Shown: one piece after another, positions 26,007-34,708 of the stretch
Position numbering within the stretch: position 1 is the first letter of the stretch
Layout of the letters: each line of letters opens with the position of its first letter
From: Salinarimonas ramus
Lineage (GTDB): Bacteria > Pseudomonadota > Alphaproteobacteria > Rhizobiales > Beijerinckiaceae
Direction of reading: 5' to 3'
DNA: 64,000 bases
Assembly (NCBI RefSeq): GCF_014645695.1
Contig: NZ_BMMF01000011.1
Span: forward strand, 62,001 to 126,000
Translations under genes and position numbers: made by a program
Notes under the pieces: generated by a model
The model's database searches: none
What the model was told of the DNA's origin: nothing
What the model saw: only the letters and a program-made list of their open reading frames with translations

Positions 26007-26720
26007 TCACCAGACGAGATCGCCGGCGACGAAGGCGCGGGCCTCCGGGCTCTGCGGCACGGAGAAGAAGGCGTCCGCCGGGCCGTGCTCCACGAGCCGG
26101 CCGCGATGCAGGAAGACGACGTCCTCGGCGAGGCGGCGGGCTTGGCCGAGGTCGTGCGTGGTCATGACGACCGTGATCCCGTCCGCGGCGACGCTCGCGA
26201 TCGCCGCCTCGACGAGGCGCGTCGCGGAGGGGTCGAGGGCGGCGGAGGGCTCGTCGAGGAAGAGGATCTCGGGACGGAGCGCCCAGGCGCGGGCGAGCGC
26301 GAGGCGCTGCTGCTCGCCGCCCGACAGCCGGCGCGCCGGGCGCGCGGCGAGCGGCGCGAGGCCGAAGCGCGCGAGGCTCGCCTCGACCATCGCGCGGCGT
26401 TCCGCCTTGGGCAGGCCGGCGAGGGCGAGAGGGTAGTCGAGGTTCGCCGCCACGCTGCGGCGCAAGAGGACGGGGCGCTGGAGCACCATGCCCTGCGCCT
26501 TCGGCCGCGCCTCGCCCGAGGCCCAGCGCACCCGTCCCGTGGTCGGCGCGAGGAGGCCGTGGCACAGGCGCAGGAGCAGGCTCTTGCCCGCCCCGTTCGG
26601 CCCCATCACGACGAGCCGCCGGCCCGCGCCGATCGTCAGCGACACGTCGCGCAAGAGCGGCGTGCCGGAGACCGCGTAGGAGACGGTCTCGAGCGTGAGG
26701 GGCAGGATCGTGCGCGTCAT
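26007..26720 (-). CDS. tupC: Tungstate ABC transporter ATP-binding protein TupC
   Basis: A 237-residue ABC ATPase with Walker A GPNGAGKSLLLRL, signature RLSGGEQQRLALARAW, Walker B ILFLDEPSAALD and H-loop TTHDLGQ. The start at 26720 overlaps the permease stop (ATGA). It lies between the permease and binding-protein genes of a compact three-gene oxyanion importer, and no molybdate-binding TOBE domain is appended, as expected for TupC. Confidence 0.9.
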   Translation of the reverse strand: MTRTILPLTLETVSYAVSGTPLLRDVSLTIGAGRRLVVMGPNGAGKSLLLRLCHGLLAPTTGRVRWASGEARPKAQGMVLQRPVLLRRSVAANLDYPLALAGLPKAERRAMVEASLARFGLAPLAARPARRLSGGEQQRLALARAWALRPEILFLDEPSAALDPSATRLVEAAIASVAADGITVVMTTHDLGQARRLAEDVVFLHRGRLVEHGPADAFFSVPQSPEARAFVAGDLVW

Positions 26721-27412
26721 CCGATCCGCTCCCGCTGCCACTGCCCGAGGCTCCAGGCGAGCGCGTTGAGGGTGAGCGTCAGCGCCATGAGGATGAGCCC
26801 GAGCGCCACCGCGAGCCCGAGATTGCCGCGCGAGGTCTCCAGAGTGATCGCGGTCGTCATGGTGCGCGTGTAGCCGGCGATGTTGCCGCCCACGATGAGC
26901 ACCGCGCCGACCTCCGCGCTCGCGCGCCCGAAGCCGGCGAGCACGCCCGTCAGCAGGCTCACGCGCCCGTCCCACAGGAGCGTCGGCACGGCGCGAAGCC
27001 GCGTCGCGCCCAGGCTCTTGAGCTGCTCCTCGTATTCCGCCCAGAGGTCCTCCGTGACCGAGCGCGTCAGCGAGACGACGATGGGCAGGATCAGCACGGT
27101 CTGCGCCACGATCATCGCGGCCGGCGTGAAGAGCAGCGCGAGATCGCCGAGCGGGCCCGAGCGCGACAGAAGCAGGTAGATCAGGAGCCCCGCGACGACG
27201 GGCGGCAGGCCCATCAGCGCGTTGAACAGGACGATCACCGCACCCCGGCCGGGAAAGCGCGCGAGCGCCAGAGCCGCTCCGAGCGGCAACCCCAGGAGCG
27301 CCGCGATCGCCACCGCCGAGAGCGTGACGCGCAGCGAAAGCCCGATGATCTCGTAGAGAGCCGGGTCGCCGGAGACGATGAGATCGAACGCAGTACCGAA
27401 GGGGGCGCTCAC
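26717..27412 (-). CDS. tupB: Tungstate ABC transporter permease TupB
   Basis: A 231-residue inner-membrane permease starting at GTG (27412), with GAGGA about 6 nt upstream. It begins VSAPFGTAFDLIVSGDPALY and has an EAA-type loop (EEQLKSLGATRLRAVPTLLW) and AGFGRASAEVGAVLIVGGNI, a conserved TupB stretch. The open frame upstream is arginine-rich and lacks a ribosome site. As the first gene of tupBCA it is divergent from the MoeA-like pair, with 194 bp between the starts. Confidence 0.9.
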   Translation of the reverse strand: MSAPFGTAFDLIVSGDPALYEIIGLSLRVTLSAVAIAALLGLPLGAALALARFPGRGAVIVLFNALMGLPPVVAGLLIYLLLSRSGPLGDLALLFTPAAMIVAQTVLILPIVVSLTRSVTEDLWAEYEEQLKSLGATRLRAVPTLLWDGRVSLLTGVLAGFGRASAEVGAVLIVGGNIAGYTRTMTTAITLETSRGNLGLAVALGLILMALTLTLNALAWSLGQWQRERIG

Positions 27413-27606
27413 CGGAATCCTCGCGCAAACGGCTGGCAAATGAGCAAGAATGCAGTCGTGACGCAATGATGGAATGAACACAGTCATCCGCAGGATTCGG
27501 CAGTGTCCTCGCATGCGTCTCCGACGTCCGAGAGGCTCGACTTTCCTTGCGGCAGCTCGGTAGATATACGGATCGCGGCCGCATCTGCGGCCGACCGGAA
27601 GCCGAC

Positions 27607-28611
27607 GTGACGCCCGACGCCTCATCCCGTTCCCTGACGCCGCTCGACGACGCTCTCGCGCTCTGGCTCGAGGAGGTGCGGCCCGTCGCGACGAGCGAGC
27701 GCGCGCCGCAGGAGGCGCTCGGTGCCACGCTGGCGCGGGACGTCGTCGTCGAGGCCGACGTGCCGGCTCGCGCGATCGCGCGGCGCGCGGGCTTCGCCGT
27801 GGCGGCGGCGGACACGATCGGCGCCTCGCCCTACGCGCCCGCACCCTGCCTCGTGCCGCCGGCGCGCCTCGCGGCCGGCGAGGCGCTGCCTACGGGCTGC
27901 GACGCGATCCTGCGGGATGATGCGCTCTCGGACGGCCCGATCCCCGAGATCCTGGCGGAAGTCGCGCCCGGCACGGACGTGCGGCGCGCCGGCGAGGAGG
28001 CGCGGGCGGGGACGCTGCTGATGCCGGCGGGCCATCGCCTGCGGGCGAGCGACGTTTCCGTGCTCGCCGCTCTCGGTATCGATCGTGTCGCGGTAAGTAG
28101 GCCGCGCGTGCGGCTCGACGGGCTCGCGCTCCTCGCGCCGCTCGTCGCGGCGTTCGGAGGCGAGGTGGCGGCGGCGGGGGACGCCGATCTGGTGCTGGCG
28201 CGCGGTGGCGGAGGGGAGGGCGAGACGATGCTCGTCGACGGCCTCGCGCTCGCCCCCGGCGAGACGACGCATCTCGCGCGCGACGCGAACGGCATGCCGG
28301 TGGCGCGGCTGCCGGCGCTCGACGGCGATGCGCTCGGCGCCGCTCTTGCGCTCCTGCCGCCGGCGCTGGCCGCCCTCTGCGGCGCTCGCGTTCCAACTCC
28401 GCTGCAGGTGCGCCTCGGCGAGGCGCTGACGTCCGTCGTGGGGCTGAGCGAGATCGCGCTCCTCCTTCGCGAAGGCGACGTCTGGCGCGTCCTCGCGGTG
28501 GGTGATCTCGCCCTCGCGGCATACGCGCGCGCCGACGCCTATGCCCTGGTGCCGCCGCAGGCGGAGGGCTATGGGGCGGGGGAGACGATCGAGGCGAGGC
28601 CGCTGCCGTGA
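27607..28611 (+). CDS. Degenerate MoeA-like molybdopterin protein
   Basis: A 334-residue protein from the GTG at 27607. It has MoeA-like layout: an N-terminal LDDALALWLEEVRPVATSER segment, LLMPAGHRLRASDVSVLAALG before a shortened central domain, and a C-terminal beta domain ending ARADAYALVPPQAEGYGAGE. The catalytic MoeA motif P-P-x-D-x-S-x-x-D-G, intact in the next gene, is replaced here by DVPARAIARRAGFAV. The TGDE-type motif is also absent. It is therefore probably a non-catalytic paralogue, perhaps a partner of the fusion MoeA encoded directly after it (GTGA overlap). The role in W versus Mo insertion is inference. Confidence 0.75.
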   Translation: MTPDASSRSLTPLDDALALWLEEVRPVATSERAPQEALGATLARDVVVEADVPARAIARRAGFAVAAADTIGASPYAPAPCLVPPARLAAGEALPTGCDAILRDDALSDGPIPEILAEVAPGTDVRRAGEEARAGTLLMPAGHRLRASDVSVLAALGIDRVAVSRPRVRLDGLALLAPLVAAFGGEVAAAGDADLVLARGGGGEGETMLVDGLALAPGETTHLARDANGMPVARLPALDGDALGAALALLPPALAALCGARVPTPLQVRLGEALTSVVGLSEIALLLREGDVWRVLAVGDLALAAYARADAYALVPPQAEGYGAGETIEARPLP

Positions 28612-30554
28612 GCTCATCGGGACGCGCTCCGACCCAGGAGCAATTCCTCACCGTGCTCTCCCGCGAGGACGCGGCGCGGCGCTTCGCCGAGGCGCTGCGG
28701 CCCGCGCCCCTGCGCCGCACGGAGGCGGCGCTCGCCGACGCGCTCGGCCTGCCGCTCGCCGCCGACATGCGCGCGCCCGTCGACGCGCCGCCCTTCGACC
28801 GCTCCGGCGTCGACGGCTTCGCCGTGCGCGCGGCGGACCTCACCGAGGCCTCCGAAGGATCGCCGGCGCGGCTCCTCCTCAACGACGAGACGATCGCCTG
28901 CGGCGTCGCGCCGACGATCGCCGTCGGGCCGGGCCGCGCGACGCCCATCGCCACCGGGGGGCCGATCCCGCGCGGCGCGGACGCGGTCGTCATGATCGAG
29001 CACACGCGCCCCCTCGACACGCCCGACGGTCCTGCGATCGCGGTGCGGCGGGCGGCCAATCCCGGGCAGTTCGTCGCCTTCGCGGGCTCCGACATCGCGC
29101 GTGGCGAGACGTTGCTGCGGGCGGGGACGGTGATCGGCGCGCGCGAGATCGGCATGCTGGCGGCGGTGGGCATCGCGCGCGTGCCGGTCTTCGCGAAGCC
29201 GCGGGTCGCCGTTCTCTCGACGGGCGACGAGCTCGTCGCGCCGGGCGAGGCGCTCGGCCCGGCGCGGATCTACGACGCCAACGGCCCCGTGATCGCGGCG
29301 GCGATCGCCGAGGCGGGCTGCGAGCCCGTGCCCTACGGCATCGTCCCGGACGATCCCGCGGCGCTCGAAACCGCGCTGCGGCGAGCGCACGCCGAATGCG
29401 ACGCCGTCGTCCTCTCCGGCGGTACCTCGAAGGGAGCCGGCGATCTCACCTATCGCGGCGTCGGGCGCCTGGGTGCGCCGGGCATCGTCGCGCACGGGGT
29501 CGCGCTCAAGCCCGGCAAGCCGCTGTGCCTCGCGGTGTGCGACGGCAAGGCGGTGGTGGTGCTGCCCGGCTTCCCGACCTCGGCCATGTTCACCTTCCAC
29601 GACATGATCGCGCCCGTCCTGCGCACGCTCGCCGGCCTGCCGGCGCGCGCCGAGGCCAGCGTGCGCGCCCGCGTGCCGGTACGCATCGCCTCCGAGATGG
29701 GGCGCACCGAATACGTGATGAGCGCGCTCGTGGAGGGAGAGGGCGGCCTCGTCGCCTATCCCACCGGCAAGGGCTCGGGCTCGGTGACGACCTTCGCGCA
29801 GGCGGACGGCTTCCTCGCCGTCGAGGCCCTGGCGGATGCGCTCCCCGCAGGCGCGGAAGTCGACGTGCGGCTCCTGACGCCGCAGGTGCGCGTGCCCGAT
29901 CTCGTGATCGCAGGCAGCCATTGCACCGGCCTCGACGCCGTCCTCGCACGGCTGCCGGGCGTCTCGGCGCGGGTGATCGCGGTGGGCAGCCTCGGCGGGC
30001 TCGCGGCGGCGAAGCGCGGGGAATGCGACCTCGCCCCGATCCACCTGCTCGACCCGAAGAGCGAGACCTACAACGCGCCCTTCCTCGCGGAGGGCCTCGA
30101 GCTCGTCTCCGGCTGGCGCCGCATGCAGGGCGTCGTTTTTCGCGCGGGCGACACGCGCTTCGCGGGGCGGGACGCGCGTGAGGCCGTGGCGGCGGTGAAG
30201 GGCGATTTGTCGTGCCTGATGGTCGGGCGCAACCAGGGCGCCGGCACGCGCATCCTGCTCGACGGGCTCCTCGCCGGCGCGCGGCCGGACGGGTATTGGA
30301 ACCAGCCGAGATCGCACAACGCGGTCGCGGCCGCCGTGGCGCAGGGGCGCGCCGATTGGGGCCTCGCCATCGCGCCCGTCGCGGAAGCCTACGGTCTCGG
30401 CTTCCTGCCGTTGGCGCAAGAGCACTACGACTTCGCGCTCGTCGCCGCGCGGCGCGAGCGGCCGGGCGTCGCGGCCTTCCTCGCGGCGCTCGAGGCGCCC
30501 GAGACGCACGCGGCCCTGCGGGCGCTCGGCTTCACCCCCGCTCCGAGGAGCTGA
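28608..30554 (+). CDS. MoeA molybdopterin molybdotransferase fused to a PBP-like domain
   Basis: A 648-residue fusion starting at GTG in a GTGA overlap with the previous gene. Residues about 20-420 are a full MoeA, with APPFDRSGVDGFAV, AVLSTGDELVAPGE, VVLSGGTSKGAGDL and LPGFPTSAMFTF. Residues about 430-648 form a periplasmic-binding-protein-like domain (SHCTGLDAVLA, VGSLGGLAAAKRGECDLAP, VGRNQGAGTRILLDGLL, ADWGLAIAPVAEAYGLGF) of the PBP_like type also found in LysR/ModE-like proteins. MoeA inserts molybdate or tungstate into adenylylated molybdopterin. The binding domain might present or sense the metal or cofactor, which is inference. Confidence 0.9.
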   Translation: MSSSGRAPTQEQFLTVLSREDAARRFAEALRPAPLRRTEAALADALGLPLAADMRAPVDAPPFDRSGVDGFAVRAADLTEASEGSPARLLLNDETIACGVAPTIAVGPGRATPIATGGPIPRGADAVVMIEHTRPLDTPDGPAIAVRRAANPGQFVAFAGSDIARGETLLRAGTVIGAREIGMLAAVGIARVPVFAKPRVAVLSTGDELVAPGEALGPARIYDANGPVIAAAIAEAGCEPVPYGIVPDDPAALETALRRAHAECDAVVLSGGTSKGAGDLTYRGVGRLGAPGIVAHGVALKPGKPLCLAVCDGKAVVVLPGFPTSAMFTFHDMIAPVLRTLAGLPARAEASVRARVPVRIASEMGRTEYVMSALVEGEGGLVAYPTGKGSGSVTTFAQADGFLAVEALADALPAGAEVDVRLLTPQVRVPDLVIAGSHCTGLDAVLARLPGVSARVIAVGSLGGLAAAKRGECDLAPIHLLDPKSETYNAPFLAEGLELVSGWRRMQGVVFRAGDTRFAGRDAREAVAAVKGDLSCLMVGRNQGAGTRILLDGLLAGARPDGYWNQPRSHNAVAAAVAQGRADWGLAIAPVAEAYGLGFLPLAQEHYDFALVAARRERPGVAAFLAALEAPETHAALRALGFTPAPRS

Positions 30555-30561
30555 CCCGCCC

Positions 30562-31842
30562 ATGCGTCTCGCCGCCGTCGCACTCTCGCTGATCCTCGCG
30601 CCGCTCCTCGCCGCGGGCGGCGCCTCCGCCGAGATGCGCGGCCACGGCGGGCCCGTCCGGGCGCTGGCGGTGGCGCCCGCGGGCGACGTCGCGGTGTCGG
30701 GCTCCTTCGACAGCCGTGCCATCGTCTGGGATCTCGAGCGCGAGGCGGCGGCGCAGGTGCTGCGCCTCCACGACGACGCGGTGAACGCCGTCGCGATCCT
30801 GCCCGACGGCGGCATCGTCACCGGCGGCGCCGACGGGCGGATCGCCTTCTGGCGCCAGGGCGAGGCGGACCCGGTGCGGGTGGAGAGCGCGCATGCGGCG
30901 CCGATCGCCGGGCTTTCGGTGTCGCCCGACGGGGCGACGCTCGCCTCCGCCGGATGGGACGGGATCGTGCGCCTCACGCCGCTCCCCGACGGCGAGGCGC
31001 GGGTGCTCGAAGGCCATGCGGGCCAGGTCAACGCCGTCGCGTTCGGGCCGGACGGCGGGCTCGTGAGCGCGGGCTACGACGCGACGCTGCGGATCTGGGG
31101 CGGGGAGGGCGAGCCGGCGCGGGTGATCCAGCTGCCCACCCCGCTCAATGCGCTGGCCATCGCCCCGGACGGCACGATCGCGACAGGGGGAGCGGACGGC
31201 GTCGTGCGGCTCCTCGCGGCGGACGGCGCGCTCATCGCCGAAATCGAGACGCAGCCCCTGCCGATCATCGCGCTCGCGCTCTCGCCCGACGGCACGCGCC
31301 TCGCGGCGGCGACGATCCGCGGCTCGGTGGCGATCATCGACGTCGCGGCGCGCGACGTGCTGTTCACCCTCGTCGGCCCCGGCCTGCCGGTCTGGTCCGC
31401 CGCCTTCGCGCGGGACGGCGAGACGCTCTACACCGGCGGCGGCGATGCCATGGTGCGGGCCTGGGACGCGCGCACCGGAGAGCCCTCCAGCGGGCCGATC
31501 CTGGAGGCGGCGGAGGACCCGCTCGCGCGCTTCGCGGGCTCGCGGGGGGCGGAGGTGTTTCGCGCCTGCGCCGCCTGCCACACCCTCTCCGCGAGCGAGG
31601 GCGAGCGCGCCGGCCCGACGCTGGCGGGCATCTTCGGCCGGCGCATCGGCACGGCGCAGGGCTACGACTACTCCCCCGCCCTCGTCGCCATGGACATCGT
31701 CTGGACGCCGCAGACCGTGGCCGCGCTCTTCGAGCACGGGCCGACGGCCTACACGCCGGGCTCGAAGATGCCCGAGCAGCGCATCCTCGCCGCCGAGGAT
31801 CGCCGGGCGCTCGTGGATTTCCTCGCGGAGGCGACGCGCTGA
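30562..31842 (+). CDS. WD40-repeat c-type cytochrome (periplasmic)
   Basis: A 426-residue exported protein with a signal peptide (MRLAAVALSLILAPLLAAGG, cut after ASA). About seven WD40-like repeats fill residues 25-315, for example GHGGPVRALAVAPAGD and SGSFDSRAIVWDLE. A class I cytochrome c domain follows, with haem motif C336-A-A-C339-H340 and a distal methionine in GSKMPEQRI. It lies 7 bp after the MoeA fusion, so it belongs to the W/Mo-formate island. A periplasmic propeller-cytochrome fusion beside periplasmic FDHs could be an electron acceptor or scaffold; no direct proof is visible. Confidence 0.88.
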   Translation: MRLAAVALSLILAPLLAAGGASAEMRGHGGPVRALAVAPAGDVAVSGSFDSRAIVWDLEREAAAQVLRLHDDAVNAVAILPDGGIVTGGADGRIAFWRQGEADPVRVESAHAAPIAGLSVSPDGATLASAGWDGIVRLTPLPDGEARVLEGHAGQVNAVAFGPDGGLVSAGYDATLRIWGGEGEPARVIQLPTPLNALAIAPDGTIATGGADGVVRLLAADGALIAEIETQPLPIIALALSPDGTRLAAATIRGSVAIIDVAARDVLFTLVGPGLPVWSAAFARDGETLYTGGGDAMVRAWDARTGEPSSGPILEAAEDPLARFAGSRGAEVFRACAACHTLSASEGERAGPTLAGIFGRRIGTAQGYDYSPALVAMDIVWTPQTVAALFEHGPTAYTPGSKMPEQRILAAEDRRALVDFLAEATR

Positions 31843-31920
31843 CGGCGCTCGTGCCGTTGCGGGCGAGGGCCGGAACGCACTAGATCAGGCGCGACAGAAC
31901 GATTGCCGGAGGGATGGCCC

Positions 31921-33051
31921 GTGACGACGAGAGAACAGGTCCTGCAGGCGCTCGCCGCCGTGAGGCTTCCCGCGAGCGGCGAGAGCCTCGTCGCGTCCGG
32001 GCGCCTGTCCGACGTGGTCGTCGAGAACAAGCGGGTGATGTTCTCCATCGCCATCGACGCCAGCGAGGCCCAGGCGATGGAGGGCGTGCGCAAGGCGGCG
32101 GAGGAGGCCGCGCGCGCGGTCGCCGACGGCGCGACCGTGCTCGCGACCCTCACGGCCGATCGTCCCGTCCCGAAGGGCCCGTCCGCGACGCCGCCTTCGC
32201 GCGCGGGCGTCGAGCCCGGCCGGCCCGCGAGCCCGCCGCAGCCCAAGGCTCAAGGCATTCCGGGCGTGAAGCACGTCATCGCGGTCGCCTCGGGCAAGGG
32301 CGGCGTCGGCAAGTCGACGACGGCCTGCAACCTCGCGCTCGGCCTGCGGGCGCTGGGGCTGAAGGTGGGCATCCTCGACGCCGACATCTACGGCCCCTCC
32401 ATGCCCAAGCTCTTCGGCCTGCACGGCAAGCCGCGGGTGCTGTCGGGCCGCATCCTCGAGCCGCTCGACGGCTACGGCGTCAAGGTCATGTCCATCGGCT
32501 TCATGGTCGAGGAGGAGACGCCGATGATCTGGCGCGGGCCGATGGTGATGTCGGCCATCACCCAGATGCTGCGCGAGGTCGCCTGGGGCGAGCTCGACGT
32601 GCTCGTCGTCGACATGCCGCCCGGCACCGGCGACGCGCAGCTCACCATGGCGCAGGCGACGCCGCTGGCCGGCGCCGTCATCGTCTCGACGCCCCAGGAC
32701 CTCGCCCTCATCGACGCCCGGCGCGGTGTGGCGATGTTCAAGCGCACGCAGATCCCCATCCTCGGCATCGTCGAGAACATGGCGACCTTCGTGTGCCCCC
32801 ATTGCGGCGAGACGAGCCACATCTTCGGCCATGGCGGCGCGGCCGCGGAAGCGGCCAAGCTCGGGGTCCCGTTCCTGGGCGAGGTGCCGCTCAACATGAC
32901 GATCCGCGAGACCTCCGACGCGGGCCGCCCCGTCACCGCGCTCGACCCGGACGGGCCGCAGGCGCGGGTGTATCGGGGGATCGCGGAGAAGGTGTGGGAG
33001 GCGCTGGCGGGAGGGCGCGCGAGGGTTGCGCCGCGGATCGTTTGGGAGTGA
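31921..33051 (+). CDS. Mrp/ApbC-family Fe-S cluster carrier ATPase
   Basis: A 376-residue protein from the GTG at 31921, preceded by GGAGGG. The N-terminal DUF59/MIP18 domain is followed by a proline-rich linker and the Mrp P-loop domain. That domain has the deviant Walker A ASGKGGVGKSTTACN, DADIYGPSMPKLFG, VVDMPPGTGDAQLT and the metal-binding CPHC pair in VENMATFVCPHCGE. It loads [4Fe-4S] clusters onto apo-proteins. The nearby FDH subunits and polyferredoxin are Fe-S rich and are plausible clients, although ApbC is a general housekeeping factor. Confidence 0.93.
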   Translation: MTTREQVLQALAAVRLPASGESLVASGRLSDVVVENKRVMFSIAIDASEAQAMEGVRKAAEEAARAVADGATVLATLTADRPVPKGPSATPPSRAGVEPGRPASPPQPKAQGIPGVKHVIAVASGKGGVGKSTTACNLALGLRALGLKVGILDADIYGPSMPKLFGLHGKPRVLSGRILEPLDGYGVKVMSIGFMVEEETPMIWRGPMVMSAITQMLREVAWGELDVLVVDMPPGTGDAQLTMAQATPLAGAVIVSTPQDLALIDARRGVAMFKRTQIPILGIVENMATFVCPHCGETSHIFGHGGAAAEAAKLGVPFLGEVPLNMTIRETSDAGRPVTALDPDGPQARVYRGIAEKVWEALAGGRARVAPRIVWE

Positions 33052-33166
33052 GTCGGGCCGCGTGAGGAACGCCCGTGCGAACCTCTGCCCAGTGCGCACA
33101 AACGCTTGATCCGCCTCGCGTTTCACGGCATAGATCGGGTACGGTCACGTTCCGGAGGAAACCCCG

Positions 33167-33343
33167 ATGAAAGCCTTCCTCGCCTCTCTCGTCGTCGCGC
33201 TCGTCGTCGCCGTCGGCGCGGCCTATCTGCTCGAGACGAACTGGCAGTCCACCGCCGCCGACACCTACGCCACGAGCGGCGCGCGCGTCGGCGACCCGGG
33301 CGACAACCTCGTCGGCTCCGACTGGTATTCCTCGCGCAGCTGA
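33167..33343 (+). CDS. Small membrane or exported peptide (58 aa)
   Basis: MKAFLASLVVALVVAVGAAY is one hydrophobic helix or uncleaved signal, followed by LLETNWQSTAADTYATSGAR and a polar tail. GGAGGAA lies 7 nt ahead of the ATG. It resembles the 75-aa peptide encoded at 47023-47250 in the second FDH cluster, which has the same MK(A/S)FL start, one helix and an S-A-A-(D/E)-x-Y motif. No known function is recognised. Confidence 0.72.
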   Translation: MKAFLASLVVALVVAVGAAYLLETNWQSTAADTYATSGARVGDPGDNLVGSDWYSSRS

Positions 33344-33373
33344 GGCGCGCGACTGGCACTCCCCTTGTGCGAC

Positions 33374-33404
33374 GTCCGGATCCGGACCATATTCGGATCC
33401 GGAC
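33374..33404. promoter_or_regulatory. Repeated operator of the RES/Xre toxin-antitoxin module
   Basis: A perfect 14-bp palindrome GTCCGGATCCGGAC (33374-33387) is followed by a second copy of its core, CGGATCCGGAC (33394-33404). The direct-repeat offset is 17 bp. It ends 18 bp before the antitoxin start codon, the usual place for autorepression by the toxin-antitoxin complex, and overlaps the expected promoter. Confidence 0.6.
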
Positions 33405-33422
33405 AGTCATGGGAGCGCGCCG

Positions 33423-33947
33423 ATGTCGGCACCGAGCTTGGAACCAGATCGCGCGACAGCGGGGCCGCAACGCGTCAACCCGGCGCTCTTCGATCGCGCG
33501 GAGCGTCGCCGCCTCAGCGGCCCGGGGCTGCGCACCTTCTTGTCGATCTGCGACGTCTGGCGTCTGACCGAGGCCGAGCGCCTCCGCATCCTTGGTGCAC
33601 CGGGCCGTTCGACCTATCACGACTGGGCCAAGGCTGCGCGTGAGCATCGCGACCTGGCGCTCAGCCTCGATACCCTGACGCGCATCTCCGCCATACTCGG
33701 GATCTACCGGGCCCTCTTGATCCTCGAAGGTGACGACGCGTCGAGCGTCCGCTGGCTGAGGTCGCAACATGGGGCTCCTGTCTTCGCTGGGCGCCCGCCC
33801 CTCGAGCTCGTGACCGACGGTTCCTTGGACGCCCTTCTCACGGTCCGGCGCTTCCTCGATGCCGCTCGTGGCGGTCTGTACATGCCCCCCAATGTCGTCG
33901 ACGAGGGCTTCACGCCCTACGAGGACGACGACATCGAGCTCTCATGA
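33423..33947 (+). CDS. MbcA/ParS/Xre-family antitoxin
   Basis: A 174-residue antitoxin. A Xre-like helical N-domain (GLRTFLSICDVWRLTEAERL, then RSTYHDWAKAA) leads into a DUF2384/MbcA-type C-terminal domain (YRALLILEGDDASSVRWLRS, SLDALLTVRRFLDAARGG). It overlaps the RES-domain toxin start by ATGA, the standard antitoxin-first order. The long acidic tail (YEDDDIELS) may block the toxin active site, as in ParS/MbcA complexes. It probably represses its own operon through the palindromes at 33374-33404. Confidence 0.85.
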   Translation: MSAPSLEPDRATAGPQRVNPALFDRAERRRLSGPGLRTFLSICDVWRLTEAERLRILGAPGRSTYHDWAKAAREHRDLALSLDTLTRISAILGIYRALLILEGDDASSVRWLRSQHGAPVFAGRPPLELVTDGSLDALLTVRRFLDAARGGLYMPPNVVDEGFTPYEDDDIELS

Positions 33948-34615
33948 CGCTCCGGCGCGCCCCGGCTCCCGCGCCCTGCCACCGGCTGATCCCGTCTCGG
34001 TTTCCACCGATCGCACTGTTCGAACGCGTGGCGAGCGCGGCAGATCTCGAAGCCGTCATGGACCTGGAGGGGTGGACCAACGACCGTCTCGTTGCACAGC
34101 GCGTCGCACGTCTCCCGCGGGACGAGTGGGCCTACGGGCGGGCCAACGCCAGCGCGATCATGGCGTCCTTTCTCCATGTCGCACCCGGCGGGATGCGCTT
34201 CAACGGTCCGGATCTGGGTGCCTGGTACGCAGCAGCGGCAATTCGAACGGCGATAGCGGAGGTCGCGCATCACCTTCGTCGCGAGGCAATCGTCCGTGGA
34301 GAGGCCTTCCTGACGCGTCCCTATCGCGCCTATCAGGCGGCACTCTCCGGCGAGATGGTCGACCTGCGCGGGGAGCGCGCCAGCCGTCCCGACCTATATG
34401 CCGCGACGAGCTACGCCGCCTCGCAAGCCTTCGGCGAAAGCCTCCGTGCCGGCGGCGAGAGCGGCGTCGTCTACGACAGCCTGCGTCATGCGGGCGGCGA
34501 GAACGTGGTCGGCTTTCGCCCGAGCAGGATCAGGGACGTCGTGCAGACCGATCATTGGGAGATCACCGTCCGCAAGGACGCGAAGCGTATCTCGGCGCGA
34601 CGTCTGCGCAGCTGA
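33944..34615 (+). CDS. RES-domain toxin (NAD+-degrading family)
   Basis: A 223-residue RES-domain protein, the family of MbcT/ParT toxins that degrade NAD+ or ADP-ribosylate targets. Visible family residues are an N-terminal arginine in CHRLIPSRFPP, a glutamate in TAIAEVAHHLR, and the arginine/serine region YDSLRHAGGENVVGFRPS. It is translationally coupled to the antitoxin. The pair sits within the formate/tungsten island between the 58-aa peptide and the FDH genes and looks like a later insertion. A strong terminator follows. Confidence 0.87.
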   Translation: MTLRRAPAPAPCHRLIPSRFPPIALFERVASAADLEAVMDLEGWTNDRLVAQRVARLPRDEWAYGRANASAIMASFLHVAPGGMRFNGPDLGAWYAAAAIRTAIAEVAHHLRREAIVRGEAFLTRPYRAYQAALSGEMVDLRGERASRPDLYAATSYAASQAFGESLRAGGESGVVYDSLRHAGGENVVGFRPSRIRDVVQTDHWEITVRKDAKRISARRLRS

Positions 34616-34641
34616 CCGACCCACCACCTCCCCGAAACACC

Positions 34642-34671
34642 AAGGGCGCGGAGGTCTCCCTCCGCGCCCTT
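34642..34671 (+). terminator. Strong hairpin terminator, shared by converging genes
   Basis: AAGGGCGCGGAGG and CCTCCGCGCCCTT form a 13-bp stem with a TCTC loop, followed on the plus strand by CGCTTTTCC. It lies between the RES toxin stop and the stop of the converging FDH gamma gene. It clearly serves the plus-strand module and may also stop minus-strand transcripts. Confidence 0.75.
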
Positions 34672-34708
34672 CGCTTTTCCCGTGCGCGGCCCGCGAGCGG
34701 GCCGGGGA

